DNA of 64,000 bases from Streptococcus oralis (GCA_905370255.1 CAJPKC010000003.1:1-64000); one strand, 5' to 3'. Shown: positions 27,678 through 35,496, counted from the first letter of the stretch. The notes: generated from the letters alone by a model not told the origin. Translations and numbers: made by a program.

Positions 27678-28229
27678 TTAGATGGATTGTGACGGAATCG
27701 TTACAATCCACTTGCCCAGACGTCTGCCGTCGCGAACACCATTGGCGGTACCGCCGGAAGACACGCCGTCATAGATCGCAATGAGAATGTCGCAGGCCGT
27801 GATCATGCCGATGTTGCGTGCGTTGAGAATATAGGCATAACTCTTGCCCTTATTCTGCGGCGCATATCGATTAACGCGATCGGCATGTTGCATCAACTCA
27901 GACCATTTGTCGCGGGATTTTTGAGGCCATCTGCCGGGCTGATTGTAATCAGGGATCTCCGCCACAAATGGCACGCGATCTTTGCCGTATTTATCGCGAC
28001 AGGCAATAATTGCCTCAGCCCAGACAGTGTCAGCGCCCAATGCCATGCCGGAGTGGCACTCGACAATAGGATATTGCGCGAGACTCCGTTCAATGATGCG
28101 GATGAGACGTTGCCGTAGACGATTATAGAAATCATCGGTCATGTCGTAACCGGCTAACTTGTCGGGGCGGTGACCTGTCAAGGAAATCACGCAAATACCA
28201 GGCGTCGCAGTGGTAAAAGTAGTAGACAT
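27678..28229 (-). CDS. SLOG-family (YpsA/DprA-like) nucleotide-binding protein
   Basis: Encodes 183 residues with SLOG signature segments: SLTGHRPDKL near the N-terminus, CHSGMALGAD in the middle and YDGVSSGGTANGVR near the end, forming a Rossmannoid nucleotide-binding site. Family members sense or process nucleotides and are frequent in phages and conflict systems. The start is ATG 28229, with GGAGG 10 bases upstream; an upstream extension overlaps ncRNA copy D and is rejected. An H element (28267-28286) lies in its leader. Confidence 0.85.
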   Translation of the reverse strand: MSTTFTTATPGICVISLTGHRPDKLAGYDMTDDFYNRLRQRLIRIIERSLAQYPIVECHSGMALGADTVWAEAIIACRDKYGKDRVPFVAEIPDYNQPGRWPQKSRDKWSELMQHADRVNRYAPQNKGKSYAYILNARNIGMITACDILIAIYDGVSSGGTANGVRDGRRLGKWIVTIPSQSI

Positions 28230-28266
28230 AATAGAAACCTCCAAATCAAAATTCATGACAGTAAAC

Positions 28267-28286
28267 GATATGGTGGCGACCATATC
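28267..28286 (-). repeat. CNNC-loop inverted repeat (H element)
   Basis: Stem GATATGGT/ACCATATC, loop CGCC, upstream of the SLOG gene. Confidence 0.68.
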
Positions 28287-28302
28287 AGAAGGTCTGTCGG
28301 GT

Positions 28303-28480
28303 AGAAAAGAAAAGAACCACTCGTGAGAGTGGTTCTTATTAGATGAGTTCGATTGGTTGAATTGCGTTATTTCGATCCGCGCAGACAGCATTCCGCTGAA
28401 TGCGACGACTTAAAAGCTTAAGCCGTAAGTCTAACCTACGTCGCACTCGGTTGCCTTAAAAACGAATTTAGTTGCGACTT
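28303..28480 (-). ncRNA. CRISPR-repeat-like small RNA, copy D
   Basis: The shortest copy. The 5' module (28480-28407) is followed by the 38-nt element (28406-28369, ending GCGCGGATCGAAAT), a 33-nt unique tail (28368-28336), and then a terminator GAACCACTC-loop-GAGTGGTTC with TTTTCTTTT (28335-28303). The spacing of repeat, 33 nt and terminator matches one type I-C spacer length. TATTATAAAT lies just upstream as a possible -10. Confidence 0.78.
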
Positions 28481-28500
28481 CGTTCTAATTTATAATATGA

Positions 28501-28516
28501 AACGCAGACGTGCGTT
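28501..28516 (-). repeat. CNNC-loop inverted repeat (H element)
   Basis: Stem AACGCA/TGCGTT, loop CGTC, upstream of ncRNA D and overlapping the preceding stop codon. Almost identical to the one upstream of ncRNA E. Confidence 0.65.
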
Positions 28517-28895
28517 AGCTATGAAATAGATCGTGGGATGTTTGTCCCTCGTAGTGTGCTCGCTCAAAATCTTTATTCCGACGGTAATGTTTCACGGATT
28601 CTGTTTTGAATAATCCGATGAACATGGAAACGTCGTTGAGCGAGCGTCCGTTGAATTTGACGTTGAGGTTTGCTTCGATGGCTCGAATAGCGTTTCTTTG
28701 TGCGTCACTCATTGAGTCCGCTGGTTTAGAACCTTTTTTGCGACGGACGTATGGTTTGATATGAGATTCGCGTAGGCGATAGATTTGGTCAGTTTCTAAA
28801 TCGAAAAATGTTACAATGTTTCCAATTACGGTTTTTTCGATTTTGACGATGACGCCTAAGCTGTTGTTATATAGTGCGAAATTGCCTAGTTGCAT
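28515..28895 (-). CDS. Hypothetical protein, paralog family 2
   Basis: Encodes 126 residues beginning MQLGNFALYNNSLGVIV; the start is set by AGGAGGTATCTTATG. An N-terminal SH3-like beta segment (1-50) is followed by a Lys/Arg-rich linker and a C-terminal part with FNGRSLNDVSMFIGLFK. It is a clear paralog of the gene at 54865 (GNFAIYNKK... FNGLCMHDVSTFIGRFK). Both lie next to a CRISPR-repeat-like ncRNA. Function unknown. Confidence 0.78.
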   Translation of the reverse strand: MQLGNFALYNNSLGVIVKIEKTVIGNIVTFFDLETDQIYRLRESHIKPYVRRKKGSKPADSMSDAQRNAIRAIEANLNVKFNGRSLNDVSMFIGLFKTESVKHYRRNKDFERAHYEGQTSHDLFHS

Positions 28896-28908
28896 AAGAT
28901 ACCTCCTA

Positions 28909-29042
28909 TTAGATACAGTCCATTTGTCGTTCAACAATTGTATGTTCTAGCTCTGACAATTCTTTGTCTACAGCTTCGATTTCGGCGAGTCCGCGTCAAT
29001 CAAAGCGTCATTTAGTTGTTGAATAAGTGCTTTTAGTTGCAT
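28909..29042 (-). pseudogene. Frameshifted small coiled-coil gene
   Basis: ATG 29042 has a strong AGAAAGGA site and starts MQLKALIQQLNDALIDAD, but the frame stops at codon 25. After a one-base shift near 28994 the sequence continues EIEAVDKELSELEHTIVERQ to a TAA at 28909 that overlaps the next gene's binding site. The two halves form one coherent charged helix of about 44 residues. Either a one-base deletion, a programmed shift or a sequencing error. Confidence 0.65.
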
Positions 29043-29057
29043 GGTTATGTCCTTTCT

Positions 29058-29312
29058 TTAGTCATTGTAGAGCACAACGTTGACTGTGCTCGAGAAGTAG
29101 GTACGTCCGTCTTTAAATGTGACACGGACACTGTCTGTTTTGTCTTCACGTGCCCATTCTTTGACGTCACCGTTAACGATTTCTCCGTTAGGTAATTTAA
29201 CGGTCGCACGCTTAAACGTATATGTCGTTCCGAAGATGTCTTTGTTTCCGCAGGCTGTGAGTAACGGTACAGCGATAATGATAAGTGCGAGTGCTTTTTT
29301 AATTTTCTTCAT
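29058..29312 (-). CDS. Small lipoprotein
   Basis: Encodes 84 residues. The signal peptide ends in the lipobox LLTAC (Cys 21), so the mature protein is lipid-anchored on the outer face of the membrane. The mature part is about 60 residues and beta-rich, with no recognised family. AAGGAG precedes the start. Confidence 0.85.
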   Translation of the reverse strand: MKKIKKALALIIIAVPLLTACGNKDIFGTTYTFKRATVKLPNGEIVNGDVKEWAREDKTDSVRVTFKDGRTYFSSTVNVVLYND

Positions 29313-29329
29313 TTTAGTTCTCCTTATAT

Positions 29330-29668
29330 TTATTGAAATAATCGTTGACCTGTTTTGGGATCTATGGTGTATGACAAATCTTCTTTCGTGAAGCGGATGA
29401 TAATTTCTTTTTCAATTCGAGTACGTTCTTTTTTATTCAAATTAACGCCATGGTAATCATCTTCGATGATAGTTCCCCAGTACTCTTCACTAAAATCTGT
29501 TTTATAGACGATTTCGTCTTCATTGTCACTTAGAGTGCCGATGGTTCTAATACCGTATTCGCCATTGCTGTATAAGTAAAACTCAAGTTCTTCATCAGGA
29601 ATGTTTTCAGCAACTATTTCGGCATAGAAATCTATTGATTTAAGTTCATTGTTTTTTTGTTCTGACAT
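29330..29668 (-). CDS. Hypothetical protein
   Basis: Encodes 112 acidic residues beginning MSEQKNNELKSIDFYAEIV. Soluble, no recognised motif. AAAGGAG precedes the start; spacing of about 15 bases to both neighbours suggests one operon (30585 to 28515). Confidence 0.75.
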   Translation of the reverse strand: MSEQKNNELKSIDFYAEIVAENIPDEELEFYLYSNGEYGIRTIGTLSDNEDEIVYKTDFSEEYWGTIIEDDYHGVNLNKKERTRIEKEIIIRFTKEDLSYTIDPKTGQRLFQ

Positions 29669-29682
29669 GATAAATCTCCTTT

Positions 29683-30219
29683 TTAGTTTTTGTGCGATGC
29701 GTATGCGGTGAAATCGTCTAACATTGAATCGACGAAATCTCGCGCTAGTTCTTGGACGTATTCAACGGAGCAGCGTGGGTCGATTCCGTCAATGCGACGT
29801 AATGTTAAGCGGTACGAACTATCAACGTGGTCTGATGATTCTAGACCGCATACGCGTAAACCCGAATCGAGTGTCAATTCGAAATACTTACGTTCATCTC
29901 GGGCAAGTGTGATTGCGATATCGCATTCAACCTCTTCCCCACACAATGAGAACTCGATGTCAGGTTCGTAATCGAGATAGTAGGTGTACTGTGGGAATTC
30001 AAGACGTTCGAATTTTTCAAATGCATGTTGCATAAAAGCATATTCGTAAGCGATAAGTGTTAACGAAACTTCTGAGCCATTAGTTTCGCGAACGATTTTA
30101 AATGGTTCATCGTTGACGCTTTCTACGTACGTTACACCTAGTGATTTTTTTAGGACTGTACCTGGACAATATTTATTTAAGAAATCTGTGATTTCTGTTT
30201 CAGTTAAGATTTTTTTCAT
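29683..30219 (-). CDS. Hypothetical protein
   Basis: Encodes 178 residues beginning MKKILTETEITDFLNKYCPG. Soluble, acidic, mixed alpha/beta, no recognised motif. Its start context AAAGGAGAAACATCATG is the same as that of the ATT-start gene at 31080. Confidence 0.75.
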   Translation of the reverse strand: MKKILTETEITDFLNKYCPGTVLKKSLGVTYVESVNDEPFKIVRETNGSEVSLTLIAYEYAFMQHAFEKFERLEFPQYTYYLDYEPDIEFSLCGEEVECDIAITLARDERKYFELTLDSGLRVCGLESSDHVDSSYRLTLRRIDGIDPRCSVEYVQELARDFVDSMLDDFTAYASHKN

Positions 30220-30231
30220 GATGTTTCTCCT

Positions 30232-30585
30232 TTATTTCATGTAAGGTGCTATTTTTATTTCTTTAATATGCTCACGGAATAATTGACCACTTGGTTCAAT
30301 ATCGGCGTAAGGTTTTAGATATTTAGCTACTGCAAAAATAGATGAAAATGCATACGGATAGTCTTCATTTGTAGAAATAAAGATTGTATCGATGTTCTTT
30401 TTATCTGATTCTGCTTGCAACTGTAAAAGATCAGCAATGATTTCTAGTTTTTCATGATATTCTTTTAAATATACAGCACGATTAACATTATTATTTGACA
30501 CATATGCGTCATAATATTTTTGAAGTTGATTGTGTTGTTTAGAATTGAATGAAAAATTAAATAGATTGATAAGTTTTGTAATCAT
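30232..30585 (-). CDS. Hypothetical protein
   Basis: Encodes 117 residues beginning MITKLINLFNFSFNSKQ; the start is chosen for ATGGAGGT ten bases upstream. Soluble, helical, no recognised motif. Confidence 0.72.
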   Translation of the reverse strand: MITKLINLFNFSFNSKQHNQLQKYYDAYVSNNNVNRAVYLKEYHEKLEIIADLLQLQAESDKKNIDTIFISTNEDYPYAFSSIFAVAKYLKPYADIEPSGQLFREHIKEIKIAPYMK

Positions 30586-30621
30586 AGCGGTAACCTCCAT
30601 TTGTTTTTGTAGTAGTGTTTG

Positions 30622-30639
30622 GTCAGACGAAGGTCTGAC
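30622..30639 (-). repeat. CNNC-loop inverted repeat (H element)
   Basis: Stem GTCAGAC/GTCTGAC, loop CTTC, upstream of the gene at 30585. Confidence 0.7.
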
Positions 30640-30650
30640 GTAGAAGAATT

Positions 30651-30676
30651 ACCACATCGAGAATTCTCGATGTGGT
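30651..30676. terminator. Palindromic terminator-like hairpin
   Basis: Perfect 26-base palindrome beginning ACCACATCGAGAATT. The T-rich side is modest on both strands (TTTTATCTTT on plus, TAATTCTTC on minus). Confidence 0.6.
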
Positions 30677-30693
30677 TTTATCTTTGAAAATCA

Positions 30694-31080
30694 TTATAGG
30701 ATTTCTTCGTGATATCCGAAATCGTCAACTTGACGGAAGTCTGGTAATTCAGAAACGAATTCTGTACCGTCATAGCGGTTGATGACCCATGGAATATCGG
30801 TGTCGATTTCTACGACGTCTAAGTGAACGATGACGGGTTGGTTGTTCAATTTACTAACGAAGTAGTAACTATTTTTGTATTTGGTGAATTTTTGAATGTT
30901 CCAAAACTTTTTGACGACTTCTTCTGTTAGCAATCCAACTTTATCAATGGCATATGAATTTTCCATTAAGTGTTTTGCTAAATCGATACGCCATTGTGTG
31001 CCCGTGTTGTCGGATTGGAATGTGTTTGGTACGTGGAATTTACCGAAGCTTGAGTTGATTGCAATGTTAATTTTTGAAAT
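30694..31080 (-). CDS. Hypothetical protein, paralog family 3, probable ATT start
   Basis: By alignment with the paralog at 33529 the protein should begin at SKINIAINSSFGKF, directly after an ATT codon at 31080. AAAGGAGAAACATC precedes that ATT exactly as it precedes the ATG at 30219. The only upstream alternative is a TTG at 31119 without a binding site. So either ATT is used as the start or an ATG was lost. The protein of 128 residues shares VEIDTDIPW...GTEFVSELP with the paralog. Function unknown. Confidence 0.68.
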   Translation of the reverse strand: MSKINIAINSSFGKFHVPNTFQSDNTGTQWRIDLAKHLMENSYAIDKVGLLTEEVVKKFWNIQKFTKYKNSYYFVSKLNNQPVIVHLDVVEIDTDIPWVINRYDGTEFVSELPDFRQVDDFGYHEEIL

Positions 31081-31112
31081 GATGTTTCTCCTTTTTAATA
31101 ATGATTTTAGAT

Positions 31113-31274
31113 TTACCAAATTGGTATAGCTAGAACACCTTTTTCTTCAGTGTCAGCGTAGATGTAATAGTTGTTTTGTGAACCATAAACTTTTGGGTCA
31201 ACAGATTTGATGGTTAAACGATTTCCATTTAGAAAAACAGTATCACCTGGTTTATATTTCTTATAAATCATCAT
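31113..31274 (-). CDS. Small hypothetical protein, SH3-like
   Basis: About 53 residues beginning MMIYKKYKPGDTVFLNGNRL; the start is set by AAAGGA about ten bases upstream. A KPGD-type opening with alternating strands resembles small SH3-like barrels. Function unknown. Confidence 0.68.
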   Translation of the reverse strand: MMIYKKYKPGDTVFLNGNRLTIKSVDPKVYGSQNNYYIYADTEEKGVLAIPIW

Positions 31275-31293
31275 TTGGACTAATTCCTTTTTC

Positions 31294-31551
31294 TTAAAAT
31301 ACCAATACGCCGAGTTCAGCCCAATTATCACGGAAGCGATTTTGTGCATCTCCGTCGTAACCACAAACGTAGAAGCTTAGTCCGTAGTTATCGTCTGAGT
31401 TGAGGTAGTCTTGGATGTCATTGATATGAGCGTCGACGAATCGACGTACGCCGTTGAGTAATCCATGTGGATAGAACAAGACTTGGTCATCAATTACGGG
31501 ATGCCAATTCCAGCCTACGATAGTTTTTTTGAATACATATTTGATTTTCAT
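31294..31551 (-). CDS. Small hypothetical protein
   Basis: Encodes 85 residues beginning MKIKYVFKKTIVGWNW. Soluble, no recognised motif. AAAGGAG precedes the start. Confidence 0.72.
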   Translation of the reverse strand: MKIKYVFKKTIVGWNWHPVIDDQVLFYPHGLLNGVRRFVDAHINDIQDYLNSDDNYGLSFYVCGYDGDAQNRFRDNWAELGVLVF

Positions 31552-31595
31552 GTTGATTCTCCTTTAATATAGATGTATTTTCAAGCTAGTGGTTG

Positions 31596-31613
31596 GACGT
31601 GCGAAGGCACGTC
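31596..31613 (-). repeat. CNNC-loop inverted repeat (H element)
   Basis: Stem GACGTGC/GCACGTC, loop CTTC, upstream of the 85-residue gene. Confidence 0.7.
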
Positions 31614-31625
31614 GGAAAAGAATTA

Positions 31626-31649
31626 CCCTATCGAGGATTCTCGATAGGG
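31626..31649 (-). terminator. Terminator-like hairpin
   Basis: Stem CCCTATCGAG/CTCGATAGGG followed by TAATTCTTTT on the minus strand. Confidence 0.6.
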
Positions 31650-31660
31650 CGTAAAGAAGT

Positions 31661-31858
31661 CAAAAAAAGTTTTCGGTGCCCGCACGGCAACCCAGGGAAC
31701 CGACGTTTAGCCAAACCTGTACCTATTCGTTCGACCGATTGGTTCATTTCAATCCGCGCAGACGACATTCCGCCGAATGCGACGACTTAAAAGCTTAAGT
31801 CGTAAGTCTAGCCTATGTCGCTTTCGGCTGCCTTAAAAACGATATTAAATGCGACGTC
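31661..31858 (-). ncRNA. CRISPR-repeat-like small RNA, copy E
   Basis: The 5' module (31858-31784) uses GACGTCGC instead of GAAGTCGC. The 38-nt element (31783-31746) ends GCGCGGATTGAAAT. The unique tail begins GAACCAATCGGTCGAACG, and the candidate terminator is GGTTGCC/GGCACC followed by seven T (to 31661). GTTATAACTTAG lies just upstream with an H element (31876-31895) in the -35 region, as in copy D. Confidence 0.75.
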
Positions 31859-31875
31859 GTTCTAAGTTATAACGC

Positions 31876-31895
31876 GAAACGCAGACGTGCGTTTC
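31876..31895 (-). repeat. CNNC-loop inverted repeat (H element)
   Basis: Stem GAAACGCA/TGCGTTTC, loop CGTC, upstream of ncRNA E. Confidence 0.65.
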
Positions 31896-31927
31896 AAAGA
31901 GAAGATGCTTCGAAAAAGAAAGTCGCA

Positions 31928-31957
31928 AAAGAGAAAAACCCACGCGAATGCGTAGGT
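31928..31957 (-). terminator. Intrinsic terminator
   Basis: Stem ACCTACGC/GCGTGGGT with TTTTTCTCTTTT on the minus strand; it overlaps the end of the PcfJ-like gene. Confidence 0.85.
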
Positions 31958-31959
31958 TC

Positions 31960-33426
31960 TTAGAACGGCAATACGAAGTCAGCATTATCGGCTTCAACAC
32001 GACGAGCTCCGTGATAGCCCCAGTCGTATTTGGCGTAGTCGATTTCTTTTTCGTTAATACTATCGAGAAGTTCATAAACGTCATTCATAGTTTCTTGGGA
32101 CGGTTTTTGATTGTGCTTCATCTGCACCTGCTTCGCATACAAAACGCCTTCTTTACGGTCATGTTGGAACTCGATCGTAACGCGTTCATCGTTTAGACGT
32201 CCGCGCACAATTATACAGTTGCCTTCATTGACAGAGTCTACGTAAGAGCCAACGCAGTGGTTCATCGCTGCGCCCTCACGAATCAACTCTGTTGCCAACT
32301 CAATGACTTCGAAACGCTCGTCGTCACGGACAGCATCAACAATAGGTTGGAACACGTCAGCGATTTGCAAGTTATTCTTTTCACCTGAATATTTTTGATG
32401 AGCTTGATAAGCATGGTGATCAACCATGATACGGTCATGCAAGTTGGTGACAGTTGCACGCGTGACAGGATGGATGTCGACGCGACGTCCTAAATCCTTG
32501 GACATTTTCAGCACGTCCCAAATATCGTAACGTACATCGTTGTCGTTGGCTAGTGCAGGAAACACGAGTTCTGCAAACATCCGCGGATCTGTTGAATAAC
32601 CAGAGCCGTTTCGCAAAGCTTGGATGATACGGTCGGTTTGTTCCCAGGTAATGTATGGACGTAGGTTCTTGATAGCATTCAATTGGAACACATTCATCTT
32701 GCCAGCGTTAACATTCAGCGCACAAATCCGTTTCCATTTAGTGGATTTGATTTCCTTCATAGATTTTGCACTAAGCAAATCACGCCATGCTAAGTTGACG
32801 TGCATTTCACGAGAAACATAACGGTTTATAGACTTCATATCAGCTTCAACTTGTTCAAGTTCGTGCAAGTAGTCGATAACGGCATAATATTTAGCTGACT
32901 CCATGAGTTGAACGAAGAGCTCCTCGCGTAAGGTCCCCGCGCTCACGAACATATGCTTAGAGCCCGGCTTATGGCTCCATGGTTGATTAACACGTAGAGG
33001 AATAGAACGACGAGATTTACCGCGAGTTTCGCCGACGTAGTTCGTCTTCAGATTCCACGAAATCGAACGGACAAGAGAACGATCAAAGCAATAATTGTTA
33101 CGGAAGTCAATCTTCAAACCGTTGACTTCATAGATGTCTTTTGTCAAGGTGTGACGTCCGTCGATGCGATACTCTGCGAAATGGAAGACGTCTTCTTTAT
33201 TCATGTTAACGCCAGTTTTCAAGATTTCGATTACACTTGCGTATTTGCTATATACTGTTTTGACGCTATCAGCGTCTGTGTCGAGCAAAACGAGTGTCGT
33301 GTTTTCATAGGCGCGGAAGAGTTCGATAACGTTTTTACTTTTTTCGAGGTTTTCGAGACAAGACAAATCGGTCCCGAATTCACCACGTTTCGTTTCGAAT
33401 TGAGCAATAATTTCTTTAATTTCCAT
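31960..33426 (-). CDS. PcfJ-like protein
   Basis: Encodes 488 residues. The C-terminal part contains EGAAMNHCVGSYVDSVNEG and a following strand with RVTIEFQ, matching the PcfJ domain, first known from conjugative enterococcal plasmids and common on large phages and plasmids. Its biochemical role is not settled. The last residues NADFVLPF resemble an SSB-type acidic/LPF tip. AAAGGAG and an H element precede the gene. Confidence 0.82.
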   Translation of the reverse strand: MEIKEIIAQFETKRGEFGTDLSCLENLEKSKNVIELFRAYENTTLVLLDTDADSVKTVYSKYASVIEILKTGVNMNKEDVFHFAEYRIDGRHTLTKDIYEVNGLKIDFRNNYCFDRSLVRSISWNLKTNYVGETRGKSRRSIPLRVNQPWSHKPGSKHMFVSAGTLREELFVQLMESAKYYAVIDYLHELEQVEADMKSINRYVSREMHVNLAWRDLLSAKSMKEIKSTKWKRICALNVNAGKMNVFQLNAIKNLRPYITWEQTDRIIQALRNGSGYSTDPRMFAELVFPALANDNDVRYDIWDVLKMSKDLGRRVDIHPVTRATVTNLHDRIMVDHHAYQAHQKYSGEKNNLQIADVFQPIVDAVRDDERFEVIELATELIREGAAMNHCVGSYVDSVNEGNCIIVRGRLNDERVTIEFQHDRKEGVLYAKQVQMKHNQKPSQETMNDVYELLDSINEKEIDYAKYDWGYHGARRVEADNADFVLPF

Positions 33427-33468
33427 TTTGATTCTCCTTTAATAAATATGTTTTCGCTTCAGAAAACG

Positions 33469-33486
33469 GATGCGTGAAGACGCATC
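33469..33486 (-). repeat. CNNC-loop inverted repeat (H element)
   Basis: Stem GATGCGT/ACGCATC, loop CTTC, upstream of the PcfJ-like gene. Confidence 0.7.
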
Positions 33487-33498
33487 GTAAAAGTAGAA

Positions 33499-33530
33499 TA
33501 AAAAAAAAGACAACTCATTCGAGTTGTCTT
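33499..33530 (-). terminator. Intrinsic terminator
   Basis: Stem AAGACAACTC/GAGTTGTCTT with eight T on the minus strand. Confidence 0.9.
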
Positions 33531-33933
33531 AGTAACGATAGTAGCGGTTATATTCATCCGATTTATAGTAATCGCGTTTACCGTTGGCTTTTGGATTACG
33601 TGGTGTCGGTCTAGCGAATTCGATACCGTGAACATCATCGATTTCCCAGGGACGGTCTGTATCGATTTTGACAATTTCAAGCGATTGCGGATTACCGTTT
33701 GTGTCGAGATAGTAGTAACATCCAGCATCTTTTGTGAAATTACGATCACGCCAGTTTTGCTGAATATCTTCAAGACCTCGGATTGCGATGTCACGTTCGC
33801 GATGATGACTTAGAATATAGTCTGCGATCGCGATTCGTCCATTTGTCGATTTTGCTTCGTCGAGCGTTCCGGAGAAGATATCTGGGACGATGAATTCACC
33901 GAAGTTTGGGGATAGTGCAATTTTAATGATCAT
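33529..33933 (-). CDS. Hypothetical protein, paralog family 3
   Basis: Encodes 134 residues beginning MIIKIALSPNFGEFIVPDIF, paralog of the gene at 30694. A Tyr/Arg-rich tail (KSDEYNRYYRY) is unique to this copy. GAAAGGAG precedes the start. Function unknown. Confidence 0.78.
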   Translation of the reverse strand: MIIKIALSPNFGEFIVPDIFSGTLDEAKSTNGRIAIADYILSHHRERDIAIRGLEDIQQNWRDRNFTKDAGCYYYLDTNGNPQSLEIVKIDTDRPWEIDDVHGIEFARPTPRNPKANGKRDYYKSDEYNRYYRY

Positions 33934-33959
33934 TGTTATAGTGCTCCTTTCGAATCATC

Positions 33960-34682
33960 TTAAGCGGTTACTCCACAAGCCTCTTTAGCGAGTTTATCCA
34001 CAAGCTCATTGCATAGATATCCTTTATGACCACGCACCCAGATATAATCGATGCGCTTAATCCCGTGAGACGCAGCGTAGGCGAGTGCTCTGTCATGTAG
34101 TTCTGCGATAGGAGATCCTAGTCGATTTCCCCAGCAGGCTTTATCACGGACGATGACAGATTTTGGCGCAGTCCAACGGAAGAGTCCCTCGTAATCGACA
34201 ATGACTGTGATTTCTGATAAGCCCCGTTTGACCGACTCAGCTATCGCGTGACTAAACGCAACAACCTCACCAGCAACATTGTTGGCTTTTGCGTATTCGG
34301 ATTTGTCACCGTGCATGCGGTACGTGTCACTGACGGCGTTGTCGCGGTCGAAGAATGCGATACCGCTGCCGTATACACGAGTTTCTGTGTTGTAGCTTCC
34401 GTCCACTGAGACACGGGTGGGAGCCTTCGTGCGGATGGTGAGTGGATCGACGCTACTGTCGACAACATAGATATCGCCCTGTATCAGGTACATGTCATTT
34501 TTATAAGGGATGCAAGGTACAGCAACGTCAAGGTTGTTTTCTGTATCGTTGTTCAACCAAGCACGCGCGTCAGCTTCAGACTTGAAGCTTTTGTACTGTG
34601 CGCCCTTAACGCCTTTGACAAGAGACTCGCACACGGACCAGTCGGTAGTGATAGTATCAGGTTTGATCGCATAGTATTTCAT
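33960..34682 (-). CDS. rnhA: Ribonuclease HI with N-terminal hybrid-binding-like domain
   Basis: Removes RNA from RNA:DNA hybrids, probably primers. Residues 1-45 resemble the RNase H1 hybrid-binding (viroplasmin-like) domain: KYYAIKPD...KSFKSEADARAWLN. The catalytic domain keeps the DEDD set: VDGSYN (D), AGEVVAF (E), VIVDYEGLF (D) and VRGHKGYLCNELVDKLA (D with the H/E loop). Start by AAAGGAG. Fits the polymerase, primase, SSB and RecJ set in this window. Confidence 0.92.
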   Translation of the reverse strand: MKYYAIKPDTITTDWSVCESLVKGVKGAQYKSFKSEADARAWLNNDTENNLDVAVPCIPYKNDMYLIQGDIYVVDSSVDPLTIRTKAPTRVSVDGSYNTETRVYGSGIAFFDRDNAVSDTYRMHGDKSEYAKANNVAGEVVAFSHAIAESVKRGLSEITVIVDYEGLFRWTAPKSVIVRDKACWGNRLGSPIAELHDRALAYAASHGIKRIDYIWVRGHKGYLCNELVDKLAKEACGVTA

Positions 34683-34726
34683 TTTAAGTAACTCCTTTAT
34701 GTTGTATTATATCGTAATTCAGTACG

Positions 34727-34744
34727 GACATGCGGAGGCATGTC
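34727..34744 (-). repeat. CNNC-loop inverted repeat (H element)
   Basis: Stem GACATGC/GCATGTC, loop CTCC, upstream of rnhA and 13 bases before a GATATAAT box. Confidence 0.7.
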
Positions 34745-34778
34745 TTTCGATATGGTGCGTTCGTAAAGGATGCTCGTA

Positions 34779-34807
34779 AAAGAAGAACCGATGCGGATGC
34801 ATCGGTT
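34779..34807 (-). terminator. Intrinsic terminator
   Basis: Stem AACCGATGC/GCATCGGTT with TTCTTCTTTT on the minus strand. Confidence 0.85.
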
Positions 34808-34818
34808 ACGAGGGTTCG

Positions 34819-34956
34819 CTAACGAGATAGTCGACGTACCCACTTCACGGTGATTACGTCGCTGTATGTCGCGTAAGCTATTGCATAGGCTTCGTGTAGG
34901 TTGTTCGCTACGACGGATGCTGTACCGTCTGGTATAGTGATAAAGTAAAGATGCAT
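34819..34956 (-). CDS. Small hypothetical protein (45 aa)
   Basis: ATG 34956 follows AGAAAGGAG; the frame begins MHLYFITIPDGTASVVANNL and ends RRLSR. No recognised family. Confidence 0.72.
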   Translation of the reverse strand: MHLYFITIPDGTASVVANNLHEAYAIAYATYSDVITVKWVRRLSR

Positions 34957-34972
34957 TTTGAAGGCTCCTTTC

Positions 34973-35254
34973 TTAGAACGGCAAGGCTGGCAAGTAGAAT
35001 GTGTTCGTTGCTGACGGATGGAAGACTTGCATGGAAGCTAGTTCTAGGATTTCTTCTTCAGTCATTGTGACAAGATCTTGGAATGGTACTTCAACGCGTT
35101 CGTTACCGCTAACGACGCTAGGTACTGTACGGATGCCACTTACAAAAAACGTATGATGACTCGTACGAGTGACTTCTGCGATGTTGCCCGGTGTGAAGTA
35201 CTCGGTTTCGATGGTCTGTCCGATGCCGAGTTCGGTGATCAATTTAGTAGTCAT
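34973..35254 (-). CDS. Small hypothetical protein
   Basis: Encodes 93 residues beginning MTTKLITELGIGQTIETEYF, with TS/HH residues in an SH3-like strand pattern and an acidic helix EEEILELAS, ending in YLPALPF. The LPF end is shared with the PcfJ-like and SSB-like proteins. AGAAAGGA precedes the start. Confidence 0.74.
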   Translation of the reverse strand: MTTKLITELGIGQTIETEYFTPGNIAEVTRTSHHTFFVSGIRTVPSVVSGNERVEVPFQDLVTMTEEEILELASMQVFHPSATNTFYLPALPF

Positions 35255-35255
35255 G

Positions 35256-35408
35256 TTAGTATCCTTTCTTATGTTTGTCGTGACGGCGATATGCTTTGCC
35301 GTTTTTTGTTTTCGATGCTCCTGTACGAGCCATTTGTAGATGCGCTTGCAGTTCCTCAGGCGTCATCTTAGACTGATAATGTTGCTTAGGTTTAATAACG
35401 ATTTTCAT
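35256..35408 (-). CDS. Small basic hypothetical protein (50 aa)
   Basis: ATG 35408 follows AAAAGGAG; the protein begins MKIVIKPKQHYQSKMTPEEL and ends with a Lys/Arg/His-rich tail (RRHDKHKKGY). Its stop overlaps the binding site of the next gene. A small nucleic-acid-binding role is possible but not shown. Confidence 0.72.
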   Translation of the reverse strand: MKIVIKPKQHYQSKMTPEELQAHLQMARTGASKTKNGKAYRRHDKHKKGY

Positions 35409-35450
35409 ATGATTCTCCTTTTGAGTGTTATTTTATCGAATTTTATAACG

Positions 35451-35468
35451 GATGCGCGAAGGCGCATC
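35451..35468 (-). repeat. CNNC-loop inverted repeat (H element)
   Basis: Stem GATGCGC/GCGCATC, loop CTTC, upstream of the 50-residue gene. Confidence 0.7.
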
Positions 35469-35496
35469 GCGAAAGTTGTTCGTTTATGTTGATTCG

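Noticed and set aside
28230..28391. N-terminal extension of the SLOG protein
   Set aside because: It crosses the terminator of ncRNA D and an H element; ATG 28229 has a strong GGAGG site.
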